The position numbers and the translations under genes were made by a program. Shown here piece by piece: positions 1-8,368 of a DNA stretch of 44,408 bases; positions within the stretch are counted from its first letter, which is position 1, and each line of letters starts with the position of its first letter. Source of the DNA: an uncultured Pygmaiobacter sp. (GTDB lineage: Bacteria; Bacillota; Clostridia; Oscillospirales; Ruminococcaceae). The stretch covers positions 1-44,408 of the forward strand of contig CALXBG010000014.1 of assembly GCA_944386485.1 (NCBI GenBank), given 5' to 3'. Under the pieces are notes generated by a model, which did no database searches, was not told the origin of the DNA, and saw only the letters and a list, made by a program, of their open reading frames with translations.

Positions 1-246
1 GTGTCAGACTGGGTAAAACGGTATCTGGAAGATGGAGAAGAAGCTTTGGCACCCAAGAACGGCAACCCGTATGCGGCGCTGCATACCAGCAAGTCACTAA
101 GCGAAGCGGAGCGGCTGCGGCTCATCATTGCCAAACAGGAAGTGGAGATCGCCCGGTTAAAAAAAGGGTATTGGGTGGAAGGAGTTGGTGCAAACAAGGA
201 ATACGTTACTGGCAAAGGAAAGACTACGAAGTCATCGAAGAAATGA
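1..246 (+). CDS. IS3-family transposase OrfA, C-terminal part
   Basis: This is the downstream part of the small OrfA (helix-turn-helix plus leucine zipper protein) of an IS3-family element. The visible residues include the coiled-coil-like stretch SEAERLRLIIAKQEVEIARLKK that precedes the frameshift site in these elements. The first codon in the window is GTG, but the true start probably lies upstream because the recognition helix-turn-helix is not visible. The frame overlaps orfB, and its stop (244-246) overlaps an ATG of the orfB frame (243-245), so orfB can be reached either by frameshift or by restart. Confidence 0.8.
   Translation: MSDWVKRYLEDGEEALAPKNGNPYAALHTSKSLSEAERLRLIIAKQEVEIARLKKGYWVEGVGANKEYVTGKGKTTKSSKK
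159..165 (+). promoter_or_regulatory. Programmed -1 frameshift slippery site (A7)
   Basis: Seven adenines followed by GGG lie in the orfA frame as TTA AAA AAA GGG. A -1 slip here moves ribosomes from orfA (frame 1) into the orfB frame (frame 3), which is open across this point. This is the established way IS3-family elements make the OrfAB transposase fusion. Confidence 0.75.
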
Positions 247-1091
247 GGGAGAAGTATCCCGTAGACTTTCTGTGCCGGCTCATGGGCGCAAATCGTTCTG
301 GATACTACAAGTGGCGGCAGCGAAAAGGAACGTTCAACCGCTATGAACAGAATCGGATTGTTCTGACAGAGCTACTGCAAACCGCTCACGAAAAACATCC
401 TTCGCATGGGTATCACCGCCTGGCGCTGGATGTGTTTTCAGAAACAGGATGGGTGTTTTCTCACAACCTGGCTCACAAGTGCTGTAAAGCCGCGGGGATC
501 CGCTCGAAAGCCAGAAAGCGCCGCTATCAGCGCCCTGGCGAGGAACATGTCCTCTTTGCCAATGAGGTCAACGGACGCTGGAACGCAATCCAGCCGCTCC
601 AGCTTGTTGTTTCCGATATGACCATGTTCAAAGTTGGAAACACTTATTGGGAGTGGACTATCCTGCTGGATACCTTCAACAACGAGATCCTTGCTCACAG
701 CGTTACATCTCAAGCGGGAAACAATAAGCCTTACTATTACTGCCTCGATGAATTGAAAAAGCGGATGAACAAAAGAGAAGAGCAGACATCCCAGGTAGTC
801 TTACACACCGACCAGGGAGCTGTCTACTCTTCACGGGCTTTTTGCCAGGCCCACCATGATTATAACATACTTCGCTCTATGTCGCGAGGGGGAACTCCCA
901 CAGACAACCCTGTTATCGAGGCCCTTAACGGCTGGATCAAAGAAGAACTCTATCTCGACTTCGATTTGGCCCATGCCGAGGATGTCCCTTCTCTGTTGGA
1001 AAGCTATGTCCACTTCTGCAATAACAATCGTCCTGCTGCTTTGGGCTATAAAAGCCCCGTTCAGTACAGGACTGAACAGGGCTTTCGCTGA
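171..1091 (+). CDS. IS3-family transposase OrfB (DDE integrase core)
   Basis: OrfB supplies the catalytic half of the OrfAB transposase, which cuts and joins the element ends. The rve-type integrase core shows the expected acidic triad: Asp in VVSDMTMF, Asp in LHTDQGAVY and Glu in NPVIEALNGWIKEEL. The N-terminal HTH_21-like segment has the typical HPSHGYHRL motif. The listed start is the TTG just after the slippery run. The frame is normally entered by frameshift, and an ATG at 243 that overlaps the orfA stop is the only plausible independent start. No stop or frameshift interrupts the frame, so the element may be active. Confidence 0.9.
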   Translation: MGGRSWCKQGIRYWQRKDYEVIEEMREKYPVDFLCRLMGANRSGYYKWRQRKGTFNRYEQNRIVLTELLQTAHEKHPSHGYHRLALDVFSETGWVFSHNLAHKCCKAAGIRSKARKRRYQRPGEEHVLFANEVNGRWNAIQPLQLVVSDMTMFKVGNTYWEWTILLDTFNNEILAHSVTSQAGNNKPYYYCLDELKKRMNKREEQTSQVVLHTDQGAVYSSRAFCQAHHDYNILRSMSRGGTPTDNPVIEALNGWIKEELYLDFDLAHAEDVPSLLESYVHFCNNNRPAALGYKSPVQYRTEQGFR

Positions 1092-1104
1092 GTTCTCTTT
1101 TCTG

Positions 1105-1123
1105 TGTCTACTTTTGCTTGACA
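1105..1123 (-). repeat. Putative right terminal inverted repeat of the IS3 element
   Basis: Fourteen bases after the orfB stop, the sequence TGTCTACTTTTGCTTGACA begins with TG and ends with CA, as IS3-family termini do. The left partner is outside the window, so this is assigned by position and end dinucleotides only. Confidence 0.5.
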
Positions 1124-1156
1124 AGTGCAGCTTCCTTTCGGAAGCGCCACTTTTTG
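1123..1156. terminator. Hairpin between IS end and araD
   Basis: The arms AAGTG..GCTTCC (1123-1135) and GGAAGC..CACTT (1140-1152) enclose a TTTC loop. On the plus strand it is followed by a T run (1151-1156), so it would stop transposase transcription. On the minus strand it lies directly after araD, but its T tract would fall inside the IS end. Confidence 0.55.
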
Positions 1157-1161
1157 TTTAG

Positions 1162-1860
1162 TTAACGGGACTGCCCATAATAGGCGTTCGGGCCGTGTTT
1201 TCTCAGGAAATGCTTATCCTGAATCCGCTGCGGTGCAGGGGCCGCATTGGGGTTCAGCTGCCGGGTGAAAAGCGCCATCTTGGCGACCTCTTCCAAAACG
1301 ACCGCATGATAAACCGCCTTTGCGGGATCGGCGCCCCAGGTGAAGGGGCCGTGGCTGCGGCAGATGACACCGGGCAGATGATCGGGGTTGATTTTGCGGC
1401 CGTTGAAGGTCTCGATGATGACCTTGCCGGTATTCCGCTCATAATCCTCGTCAATTTCCTCCTGGGTCAGATCCCGAGCGCAGGGAACCGCGCCGTAGAA
1501 ATAGTCGGCATGGGTGGTTCCAAAGCAGGGAATGTCCTCGCCGGCCTGCGCCCAGGCCACCGCATAGGGGCTGTGGGTGTGAACGATGCCGCCCAGCGTG
1601 GGGAAGGCCTTATAAAGCGCAAGATGGGTCTTGGTATCGGAAGAGGGATTGAGGTCTCCCTCAACCCGGTTTCCATCGAGATCCAGCACAACCAGATTGT
1701 CGGGGGTCAGCTCCTCGTATTCGACGCCGGACGGCTTGATGACGACCAGTCCCTTTTCCCGGTCAATACCGGATACATTACCCCAGGTATAGGTCACGAG
1801 GTTGCGGCGGGGCAGTTCCATATTCGCCTCGTAAACCTGTTTTCTCAGTTCGCTCAGCAT
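1162..1860 (-). CDS. araD: L-ribulose-5-phosphate 4-epimerase
   Basis: AraD converts L-ribulose 5-phosphate to D-xylulose 5-phosphate, the last step that brings L-arabinose into the pentose phosphate pathway. It is a cytoplasmic class II aldolase-fold enzyme. At 232 residues the length matches E. coli AraD. The zinc-binding HTHSP motif near residues 95-97 and the third histidine in SHGPFTWG are present, as is the N-terminal [11 protein letters not shown] phosphate-binding segment. The gene starts 10 bases after the araA stop, with its ribosome binding site inside the araA end, so it is the last gene of an araB-araA-araD operon. Confidence 0.95.
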   Translation of the reverse strand: MLSELRKQVYEANMELPRRNLVTYTWGNVSGIDREKGLVVIKPSGVEYEELTPDNLVVLDLDGNRVEGDLNPSSDTKTHLALYKAFPTLGGIVHTHSPYAVAWAQAGEDIPCFGTTHADYFYGAVPCARDLTQEEIDEDYERNTGKVIIETFNGRKINPDHLPGVICRSHGPFTWGADPAKAVYHAVVLEEVAKMALFTRQLNPNAAPAPQRIQDKHFLRKHGPNAYYGQSR

Positions 1861-1870
1861 GAATGACGCC

Positions 1871-3346
1871 TCACTTCAGTTTCCAGGCGAGATCCGAGAG
1901 GAAGAGCTCCTTCTCCAGACCCTCGACGGTGGTGTCCTTGTTGATGTGGACAAACTCAATGTCCATCATCCGGGCCCAGTCGCGCATCTGCTCGGCGGTA
2001 ACGTCATAGCTCAGCACGGTGTGGTGTGCGCCGCCCGCGGTGATCCAGCACTCGACACCGGTGGTGAGAGAGGGCTCGGCCTGCCACATGACACGGGCCA
2101 CCGGCAGGTTGGGCATCTCCATGATCGGCTTGACACAATGGATATCCTGGCAGATCAGCCGCAGACGGCCGCCCATATCGATCAGGCTGACCACAATTGC
2201 ATCGCCCTCGTGGCCCTCAAAGACCAGACGTGCGGGCGGCTGACGGTCGCCAATGCCCAGCGGATGTACCTCGATGCGGGGCCGCTCGGCGGCAACCGAC
2301 GGGCAGACCTCGAGCATGTGGGCGCCCAGGCTGTACTCGTTGCCCTTTACCAGATGATAGGTGTAGTCCTCCATAAAGGCGGTGCCGCCGGTCTGGCCTT
2401 CACTCATCGCCTTGAGGATGGTGGTCATCGCAGCGACCTTCCAGTCACCCTCGCCGCCGTAGCCATAGCCCTGCGCCATCAGATGCTGGCTGGCCAGACC
2501 GGGCAGCTGATCCATGCCGTACAGATCCTGGAAGGTGTTGCTGAACGCCTTGCAGCCCTCGGCATCCATCATCTTCTTCATCGCGATCTCCTCGCGCGCC
2601 TGATACCGAACCGTCTCAAGGTCGTCGGTGGCAAAGTCGTAGTTGGCGCGGTAGACCTCCATCAGCTCGTCGATCTCGGCGTCGGTGACGGCGTTCATCG
2701 TATCGACCAGCTGTCCCACCGGCCAGGTGTTGACCTGCCAGCCGAGCTTGATCTGAACCTCAACCTTATCACCCTCGGTGACAGCGACTTCACGCATATT
2801 GTCGCCAAACCGCATGACCTTCAGGTCCTTGCTTACCGCAACACCGACCGCAGCGCGCATCCAATCGCCCAGACGCTTCTGGACATCCTCATCCTGCCAA
2901 TAGCCGGCGATGATCTTGCGGGGCGCGCGCAGCCGAGCACCGATAAACCCGTGCTCGCGGTCGCCGTGAGCAGCCTGGTTCAGGTTCATGAAGTCCATGT
3001 CGATCTCCTCGTTGGGGATCTCACGGTTGTACTGGGTGGCAAAATGGCACCAGGGCTTCTGCAGAGAAGCGAGCCCGTTGATCCACATCTTGGACGGGCT
3101 GAAGGTGTGGCACCAGGTGATGATGCCGGCGCAATGCGGGTCGTAGTTGGCCTCGCGCACAACATCGGTGATCTCCTTGTTGGTTTTGGCGGTGACCTTG
3201 TAGACCAGTTTGCAGGGCAGCGCACCGGAAGCGTTCAGCTTATCGGTCATCTCCTGCGCTCTGGCGGCGACCGTCTCCAGAACTTCGGGGCCATAGAGGA
3301 ACTGGCTGCCGACCACAAACCAAAACTCATAATCTTTCATGCTCAT
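1871..3346 (-). CDS. araA: L-arabinose isomerase
   Basis: AraA interconverts L-arabinose and L-ribulose in the cytoplasm using Mn2+. The 491-residue length fits the family (about 500). The expected metal ligands are visible: Glu in [10 protein letters not shown], Glu in AFMEDYTYH, His in SLGAHMLEV and the His pair in TAGGAHHT. The start at 3346 is supported by AGGAGG nine bases upstream, while an in-frame ATG three codons later lacks comparable spacing. It follows araB by 62 bases and precedes araD by 10, and is presumably co-transcribed with both under AraR control. Confidence 0.97.
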   Translation of the reverse strand: MSMKDYEFWFVVGSQFLYGPEVLETVAARAQEMTDKLNASGALPCKLVYKVTAKTNKEITDVVREANYDPHCAGIITWCHTFSPSKMWINGLASLQKPWCHFATQYNREIPNEEIDMDFMNLNQAAHGDREHGFIGARLRAPRKIIAGYWQDEDVQKRLGDWMRAAVGVAVSKDLKVMRFGDNMREVAVTEGDKVEVQIKLGWQVNTWPVGQLVDTMNAVTDAEIDELMEVYRANYDFATDDLETVRYQAREEIAMKKMMDAEGCKAFSNTFQDLYGMDQLPGLASQHLMAQGYGYGGEGDWKVAAMTTILKAMSEGQTGGTAFMEDYTYHLVKGNEYSLGAHMLEVCPSVAAERPRIEVHPLGIGDRQPPARLVFEGHEGDAIVVSLIDMGGRLRLICQDIHCVKPIMEMPNLPVARVMWQAEPSLTTGVECWITAGGAHHTVLSYDVTAEQMRDWARMMDIEFVHINKDTTVEGLEKELFLSDLAWKLK

Positions 3347-3408
3347 AGAATGTTTCCTCCTTATATGTAGTGCAAATTGCAGTTTCTAATATTGATTGAA
3401 CTGCGCGA

Positions 3409-5010
3409 CTAGCGCAGCGCTTCCACAGCTGCCTTTTCGACCGGAATACTGTTCTTGTAATCCCGGATGAAAGCGGCAAATCCGGCGGTGTCCGCCTCGT
3501 CCGGCTGCTCAATGCGTGTTTTGGCAGCGGCAAAAACCTTGTCGCTCAAATACGAATCCAGCGACTGCCCCTCAGCGCGGTTCTTCATATAGGCGGCAAG
3601 CAGCGCCATGCCCCACGGGCCGCCCTCGCCTGCGGTCTCCATGACCGCGACGGGAACCTTGAGCGCACCGGCCATCAGCTTTTGCCCGACCACCGGGGTC
3701 TTGAACAATCCGCCGTGGCCAAGCAGCAGCTCCAGCTGGACCTTTTCCTGGTCAAACAGCAGATCCATGCCGATCTTGAGGGTTGCCATCGTTGCATACA
3801 GCTGGGCGCGGGCGAAGTTGGCAAATCCGAGCTGTGCGTCCGGACGGCGCAGGAAGAGGGGACGGCCCTCATCCAAACCGGTGACCGGCTCGCCCGAATA
3901 ATAGTTAAAGGAGACCAGTCCACCGCAATCCGGCGCGCCCTTGAGTGCATTTTCATAGAACAGATCATAGAGCGCCGGTTTGGAGACCGAGGCGCCAGCC
4001 GCTTCCAGCAGCTCGCTGAACAGCCGCACCCAGGCGTCAAGATCCGAGGTGCAGGTGTTGCAGTGAACCATCGCCACCGGTTTGCCATCGGGGGTGGTCA
4101 CCATGTCGATCTCCGGGTAGACCTTAGAGAGCGGACGTTCGAGTACGATCATCGCAAAGACCGAAGTGCCGGCCGAGACATTGCCAGTACGGGGAGCGAC
4201 CGAATTGGTTGCCACCATACCGGTGTCGGCGTCGCCCTCCGGCGGGCAGAGAGGAACTCCGGCGCAGAGCTTGCCGGAAGGATCCAGAAGCCGAGCCCCC
4301 TCTTCGGTAAGCACGCCGGCGTGCTCGCCGGCCGAAAGCACGGCGGGAAGGATGTCAGCCAACCGGAAGGAATAGCCGCGCTGCTCGAGCAGCCGGTTGA
4401 ATTTTTCAGCCATCGCCTCGTCAAAGCGGCAGCCGTCGCTGGCGATGGGGAACATTCCGGACGCTTCGCCGACGCCCACGACCTTTTCGCCGGTCAGCTT
4501 CCAGTGAACATAGCCGGCCAGCGTGGTCAAAAAGGCAATCTTATTGACATGCTCCTCCCCGTTCAGGATCGCCTGATACAGGTGGGCAATGCTCCAACGC
4601 TGAGGAATATTAAAGCCAAACAGTTCGGTGAGCTCCTGCGCAGCCGGACCGGTGGTGGTGTTCCGCCAGGTACGGAACGGGACCAGCAGATTATTCTCGC
4701 GGTCAAATGCCAGATAACCGTGCATCATCGCCGAGAAGCCCATCGCGCCGATTCGGGTCAGCTCAACGCCATATTTTTCGGCGACCTGTTCGACCAGACG
4801 AGCGTAGGCGTCCTGAATTCCCGCCCAGACATCCTCCAACCGATAGGTCCAGTAACCGCCCTCCAGTCGGTTTTCCCAGTCGTGACTGCCGGAGGCGAGA
4901 GGCACGTGATCAGGTCCGATTAAAACGGCCTTGATCCGGGTGGAGCCCAACTCCAAGCCCAAGAAGGTATTGCCTTCGGAGATTACCGCGCCGATTTTTT
5001 CTGCATCCAT
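3409..5010 (-). CDS. araB: FGGY-family sugar kinase, probable L-ribulokinase
   Basis: The protein has the FGGY kinase fold: an N-terminal phosphate-binding motif ([14 protein letters not shown]) near residue 17, a mid-domain [11 protein letters not shown] motif and a C-terminal GHGGLFKTP motif. It would phosphorylate L-ribulose made by AraA. It belongs to the FGGY type often found beside araA and araD in Clostridia rather than to close E. coli AraB relatives, so ribulokinase is inferred mainly from context; xylulokinase is the alternative. The ATG at 5010 (533 residues) is chosen because AAAGG lies 10 bases upstream and FGGY similarity begins shortly after. A longer frame to 5121 adds 37 residues unlike any kinase. 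Confidence 0.85.
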   Translation of the reverse strand: MDAEKIGAVISEGNTFLGLELGSTRIKAVLIGPDHVPLASGSHDWENRLEGGYWTYRLEDVWAGIQDAYARLVEQVAEKYGVELTRIGAMGFSAMMHGYLAFDRENNLLVPFRTWRNTTTGPAAQELTELFGFNIPQRWSIAHLYQAILNGEEHVNKIAFLTTLAGYVHWKLTGEKVVGVGEASGMFPIASDGCRFDEAMAEKFNRLLEQRGYSFRLADILPAVLSAGEHAGVLTEEGARLLDPSGKLCAGVPLCPPEGDADTGMVATNSVAPRTGNVSAGTSVFAMIVLERPLSKVYPEIDMVTTPDGKPVAMVHCNTCTSDLDAWVRLFSELLEAAGASVSKPALYDLFYENALKGAPDCGGLVSFNYYSGEPVTGLDEGRPLFLRRPDAQLGFANFARAQLYATMATLKIGMDLLFDQEKVQLELLLGHGGLFKTPVVGQKLMAGALKVPVAVMETAGEGGPWGMALLAAYMKNRAEGQSLDSYLSDKVFAAAKTRIEQPDEADTAGFAAFIRDYKNSIPVEKAAVEALR

Positions 5011-5145
5011 TTGCTCACAGCCTTTCTGAAAAGGTATTGCACCGGCCGCTGAACTTGGATTTGCAGACAGAAATAGGCAATTCTTCGTACAAAACACAAG
5101 CAGCGAACAGGTTGGAACCAAAGAAGTAGGGTAACTAAAAACAAA

Positions 5146-5177
5146 TAATCGGAAATTGTACGTACAATTTCCGATTA
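5146..5177. promoter_or_regulatory. AraR operator, 32-bp perfect palindrome
   Basis: Each 16-base half reads TAATCGGAAATTGTAC and the two meet at the centre GTAC|GTAC. The core AATTGTACGTACAATT matches the TTGTACGTACAA core known for AraR boxes in Bacillus. It begins one base downstream of a good minus-strand -10 element, so a bound repressor would cover the transcription start of araB-araA-araD. Confidence 0.85.
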
Positions 5178-5178
5178 A

Positions 5179-5207
5179 AGTTTACCGCACTTCTATTTTT
5201 TTGGCAA
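5179..5207 (-). promoter_or_regulatory. Promoter of the araB-araA-araD operon
   Basis: On the minus strand TTGCCA (5202-5207) and TAAACT (5179-5184) are separated by 17 bases. This sigma-A-like promoter sits immediately upstream of the AraR palindrome and about 170 bases before araB, which leaves a long leader. Confidence 0.6.
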
Positions 5208-5307
5208 TATCAACTATCACTAAAAAAAAGAGTTAATTGTTGTAAAAATGCCATACAGAAAAGGAAATGATAGGCTCACCTTGATGGCAGGGTTGTACCA
5301 AACAACC

Positions 5308-5342
5308 AGCGGCCCTCAAACCGGAAAGGTCGGAGGGCCGCT
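5308..5342 (-). terminator. Hairpin downstream of the first araR gene
   Basis: The arms AGCGGCCCTC (5308-5317) and GAGGGCCGCT (5333-5342) are perfectly complementary. On the minus strand only a weak GGTTGTTTGG follows, so it is a poor but plausible terminator that separates araR from the araB promoter. The rest of the 5011-5510 gap is AT-rich and shows no gene. Confidence 0.45.
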
Positions 5343-5510
5343 TGGATTAAAACGAGATTGAAAAATTGTCTGTAAAGGAAAGAATGACCATATATCGATA
5401 TCATAGAACCTTTTTGCAAGAACATCCGGGTATTCTGGGATAACAGCGTGGTTTGGAAACTGGATGTTCCTGCTCCGCAGACGATCAAGAAAAAATCTGG
5501 TTTGGCACGA

Positions 5511-6575
5511 CTACACGCTCTCGCGTTCCACCATTGTCCAGGGAAGAAGGGTGGATTGCTGCGGCTGCCCGTTGATCAGCGCGAGCAGCTTTTGCGCTGC
5601 GAGGGTACCGATCTGTTCCTTGTGGCAGGTAAAGGAGGTAATGCCGATCGGTGAGACCTCACTATAATAACTGTTATCAAAACTGACGACCGCCAGATCC
5701 TCCGGGATTTTGCGGTGTGCGGTCCGCATCAGATTGGTGACCTGCAACGCGACCTCGTCATTATAACAAACTACGGCGGTGCAGTCCTCCAACGCGGAAA
5801 GCGCATAGTTCGAGAGAACCGCTGACCTGTTTTCGGTGGTATACCAGAGAATCCGGTCATCGTTGAGCGCGACTCCCGCATCCCGCATGGCCTGAATAAA
5901 TCCTGCGTATCGGCGGTGTCCCTGAATATCGTCGCTCTTGAAAATGCCACCGATCTGAGTGTGTCCCTTTCGGATGAGCAGGTTGGTTGCATCCCGCCCA
6001 CCCTGACGGTCATCGGCAACGACAAAGATCGGTTCCGGCAGATCCGGGTAAAATCCGTTGATGAAAACCGTCGGGATCCCCAGATTATATAGTTTTTGAT
6101 ACAGATCGATATTGGGGTTGGGCAGAGCGGTCTTGGTGCCTTCGACGATGAGCCCGTCGGGCAGCCGGTCCAGACAGTTGAGCAGAATCCGCCGTTCGCT
6201 GTCTACCCGGTTGCGGGTTGCAGAGATCAGCGGTGCATACTGGTTAAGGTTGAGCACCTGCTCAATTCCCCGCATAATATCAGGAAAGATGTACTCTCCA
6301 ATATAGGTGGTGATAACCGCAACGGTATAACTGCGCTGACGGGTGAGAACATGATCCGCACCGGCGTTGACGATAGAACCGCTGCCTTGGCGGCGGGTAA
6401 TCAGCCCCTGCTCGGCCAGCTGGGAAAGCGCTTGGCGCACCGTCTGCCGGCTTAAACCAAAGTAGCTTGCAAGCTCGTTTTCAGAGGGCAGCCGGTCCCC
6501 TGCACGATAATGGCCCGACTGGATCTCGGCGGCAAGCCTCTGGGAGAGAAGCACATATTTGTTCATTTTTTTCAT
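5511..6575 (-). CDS. araR: GntR/LacI-type transcriptional regulator, AraR-like (paralog 1)
   Basis: The protein joins an N-terminal GntR winged helix (residues about 5-70, with FGLSRQTVRQALSQLAEQGLI) to a LacI/periplasmic-binding-like sensor domain (from about residue 85 to the end). That fusion defines AraR of Bacillota, a repressor released by L-arabinose. It lies upstream of araB on the same strand. The start at 6575 is chosen for its seven-base spacing from GGGGG; an ATG one codon earlier (6578) is equally possible. Its own promoter carries a palindrome in the -35/-10 spacer, suggesting repression by itself or by the second paralog. Confidence 0.88.
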   Translation of the reverse strand: MKKMNKYVLLSQRLAAEIQSGHYRAGDRLPSENELASYFGLSRQTVRQALSQLAEQGLITRRQGSGSIVNAGADHVLTRQRSYTVAVITTYIGEYIFPDIMRGIEQVLNLNQYAPLISATRNRVDSERRILLNCLDRLPDGLIVEGTKTALPNPNIDLYQKLYNLGIPTVFINGFYPDLPEPIFVVADDRQGGRDATNLLIRKGHTQIGGIFKSDDIQGHRRYAGFIQAMRDAGVALNDDRILWYTTENRSAVLSNYALSALEDCTAVVCYNDEVALQVTNLMRTAHRKIPEDLAVVSFDNSYYSEVSPIGITSFTCHKEQIGTLAAQKLLALINGQPQQSTLLPWTMVERESV

Positions 6576-6613
6576 CATTTGCACCCCCAATCCGGATGGG
6601 TTCTTTTTTCTTT

Positions 6614-6642
6614 ATCATACAAATTTGCAATTTGTATTGCAA
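6614..6642 (-). promoter_or_regulatory. Promoter of the first araR gene
   Basis: On the minus strand TTGCAA (6637-6642) and TATGAT (6614-6619) are 17 bases apart. The spacer is filled by the palindrome at 6617-6637, so repressor and RNA polymerase would compete. Confidence 0.6.
6617..6637. promoter_or_regulatory. Operator-like palindrome in the araR promoter
   Basis: The arms ATACAAATT and AATTTGTAT are perfect over nine bases around a TGC centre. The half-sites are oriented the opposite way to those in the araB operator (TACAAATT..AATTTGTA versus AATTGTAC..GTACAATT), so it may belong to a different regulator. Confidence 0.6.
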
Positions 6643-6833
6643 GCCCTATTAAATGATTATTTTTTTGTTTGTATGATTTAAGTTGTAATACAAGTTTGAT
6701 CTTTACAAAAAATTATATTTTCGCCTTGTTTTTTCATAAAAAAACTGGTACTTTTTTTAGTAAAGGATGAAATATCATAAAAAATACCCAAAAGCGCCAA
6801 AAAGAAATAAGATATAAAGGAGGGCTTAGACGG

Positions 6834-7901
6834 ATGGCTCAACACAAGTATGCGATAATTGCAGACAAGTTGCGCGAGGAGATTCGTTCCGGTAGGTATA
6901 AACAGGGCGAAAAATTTGCTACCGAACTGGAATTGACTGAGCGCTTTGGCGTGAGCCGGCAAACTGTGCGTCAAGCTCTTTCGCAGCTGAGCAGCGAGGG
7001 ACATCTGGTCCAGCGCCAGGGAAGCGGTACGTATGTATCCGAACTGCAAAAAAAGCAGAAAAATGAGCAAACAATGACGATCGGGGTGCTCTGTTCTTAT
7101 ATTAGCAACTATATTTTTCCCAGTCTGATTCGGGGAATAGAGCAGGAATTGAGTGCGAATGGTTATGGTATGCGTCTGGCTGCGACCGAAAACAGGCTGG
7201 ATAATGAGGCGGTTCAACTGCGCCGGTACCTTGAAAATCCGGTGGATGGTTTGATCGTAGAGGGAACCAAAACAACGCTGCCCAATCCCAATATCCATCT
7301 TTATCGGAAACTGATCAGCCGCGGAATCCCACTTGTATTTCTGCATGCGAGCTATCCTGAATTGAGCGACAAGATTCTGGTTGGGATGCAGGAGGAAGAG
7401 GGAGGACGCATGGCGGTCGAGTACCTCACCTCCAAGGGCCATACCCGGATTGCCGGAATTTTTAAGAGCGACGACCGTCAGGGCCTGCAACGATATTCCG
7501 GCTTTAATGAGGGGCTGCGCCAAGCGGGCTTAGCTATTGACGACAGCCAGGTCAAATGGTATACCACCGAGGATTGGAATCGTTCGGGTTATTTCCGGGA
7601 AGGAAGCTGGATTGAAGAGTTCCTCTCGGATGCGACAGCGGTTGTCTGTTATAATGACCAGGTGGCTGTCTGGCTGGTTCGCCAGCTTGAGGAGAGGGAA
7701 ATTGGTGTGCCGCAGGATATGCTGGTTGTCAGCTTTGATCAGAGCAGCTATTATGAGATGTCTGGCCTCAAAATAGTCTCCTTCTCCCACCGAAAGGAAG
7801 AGATTGGCCGAATTGCAGCACAGAAAATTCTGCGCCTGATTCAGGGAGAAGCCGAGACTTCGGTCCGGTTGGAATGGGGAAAACCGGATTTTGTGCTATA
7901 A
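6834..7901 (+). CDS. GntR/LacI-type transcriptional regulator, AraR-like (paralog 2)
   Basis: This 355-residue protein has the same architecture as the regulator encoded at 5511-6575: a GntR winged helix at about residues 5-68 (FGVSRQTVRQALSQLSSEGHLV) and a LacI-like sensor from about residue 80. Blocks such as GLIVEGTKT, LPNPNI, GIFKSDD.QG and AVVCYND are shared, so the two are clear paralogs. AAAGGAGGG precedes the ATG. It points toward the ABC transporter and GH42 genes and is the likely regulator of that cluster; the effector (arabinose, galactose or a glycoside) cannot be read from sequence. The AT-rich 6643-6833 stretch upstream holds a TTGTAATACAA palindrome at 6683-6693. Confidence 0.88.
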   Translation: MAQHKYAIIADKLREEIRSGRYKQGEKFATELELTERFGVSRQTVRQALSQLSSEGHLVQRQGSGTYVSELQKKQKNEQTMTIGVLCSYISNYIFPSLIRGIEQELSANGYGMRLAATENRLDNEAVQLRRYLENPVDGLIVEGTKTTLPNPNIHLYRKLISRGIPLVFLHASYPELSDKILVGMQEEEGGRMAVEYLTSKGHTRIAGIFKSDDRQGLQRYSGFNEGLRQAGLAIDDSQVKWYTTEDWNRSGYFREGSWIEEFLSDATAVVCYNDQVAVWLVRQLEEREIGVPQDMLVVSFDQSSYYEMSGLKIVSFSHRKEEIGRIAAQKILRLIQGEAETSVRLEWGKPDFVL

Positions 7902-7971
7902 GCTATAAGCAGAAGCAAAAGCAACAAGGATCTGTATGTGGGCTTAGAAATTTGCCTGTATCAGAATATGG

Positions 7972-8010
7972 AAAACGGCCTCGCAAGCCAGCTTGCGGGG
8001 CCGTTTTTTT
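7972..8010 (+). terminator. Rho-independent terminator after araR paralog 2
   Basis: The arms ACGGCCTCGCAAGC and GCTTGCGGGGCCGT pair with one wobble around a two-base loop and are followed by eight T. It separates the regulator from the transporter operon. Confidence 0.85.
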
Positions 8011-8250
8011 TGCGATTTACAAAATAAATTCGAATGGTTGTCTATTTTCTCCCCGTTTTTGTTCCGCTGAAAGGGATGCTGGCATGCTGCCCCTCAACAA
8101 TATCAACAAAAAAGGCTGAGGGGTTCTAATGGAATGGACGAAAAACATACAAATGGGTCGACAAATTGTCTAAACAAGAAAAAGCTATTGGGAAAATAGA
8201 CAAAATTACAAACCAAAATAGATTTATTATGACGATTTTTTTGAAACGTC

Positions 8251-8279
8251 TTGAATTTGTCCTTTGAGTTTGATAGGAT
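8251..8279 (+). promoter_or_regulatory. Candidate promoter of the sugar transporter/GH42 operon
   Basis: TTGAAT (8251-8256) and TAGGAT (8274-8279) are 17 bases apart, about 90 bases before the ATPase gene. The rest of the gap 8011-8368 shows no gene. It contains GACAAATTGTC (8160-8170) and ATACAAAT (8147-8154), which resemble the half-sites in the araR promoter and may be operator pieces. Confidence 0.45.
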
Positions 8280-8368
8280 TATCACGAGATGTACAGACAA
8301 TTATGGCGCGCGCTGATAATTTGTTTGTTTCGTAAGAGGAAAAGGCAGGTAGAATGAGGTGACAGCAG

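Larger units (their letters stand above)
1..1123 (+). mobile_element. IS3-family insertion sequence, left end outside window
   Basis: The segment holds the end of orfA, a complete orfB with a DDE catalytic triad, and a putative right terminal inverted repeat at 1105-1123 that ends in CA as IS3-family ends do (reverse complement starts TGTCAAGCAAAAGTAG). The left end and orfA start lie outside the window, so the target duplication cannot be checked. The element stops 38 bases from the end of araD, which is transcribed toward it. Confidence 0.85.

Noticed and set aside
1859-3370. 503-residue plus-strand frame opposite araA
   Set aside because: Antisense shadow of araA with no recognisable domain.
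3371-3381. TGCAAATTGCA palindrome before araA as a second AraR operator
   Set aside because: It is short, lacks the GTACGTAC core, and no convincing promoter overlaps it; araA is best explained by read-through from araB.
7874-8119. 81-residue open frame after the second araR gene
   Set aside because: It crosses a strong terminator, has no ribosome binding site and no family resemblance.
8085-8130. Hairpin CCCCTCA/TGAGGGG before the transporter operon, as a riboswitch or terminator
   Set aside because: The arms are only seven bases with a loop of about 20, lack a T tract, and lie upstream of the likely promoter.
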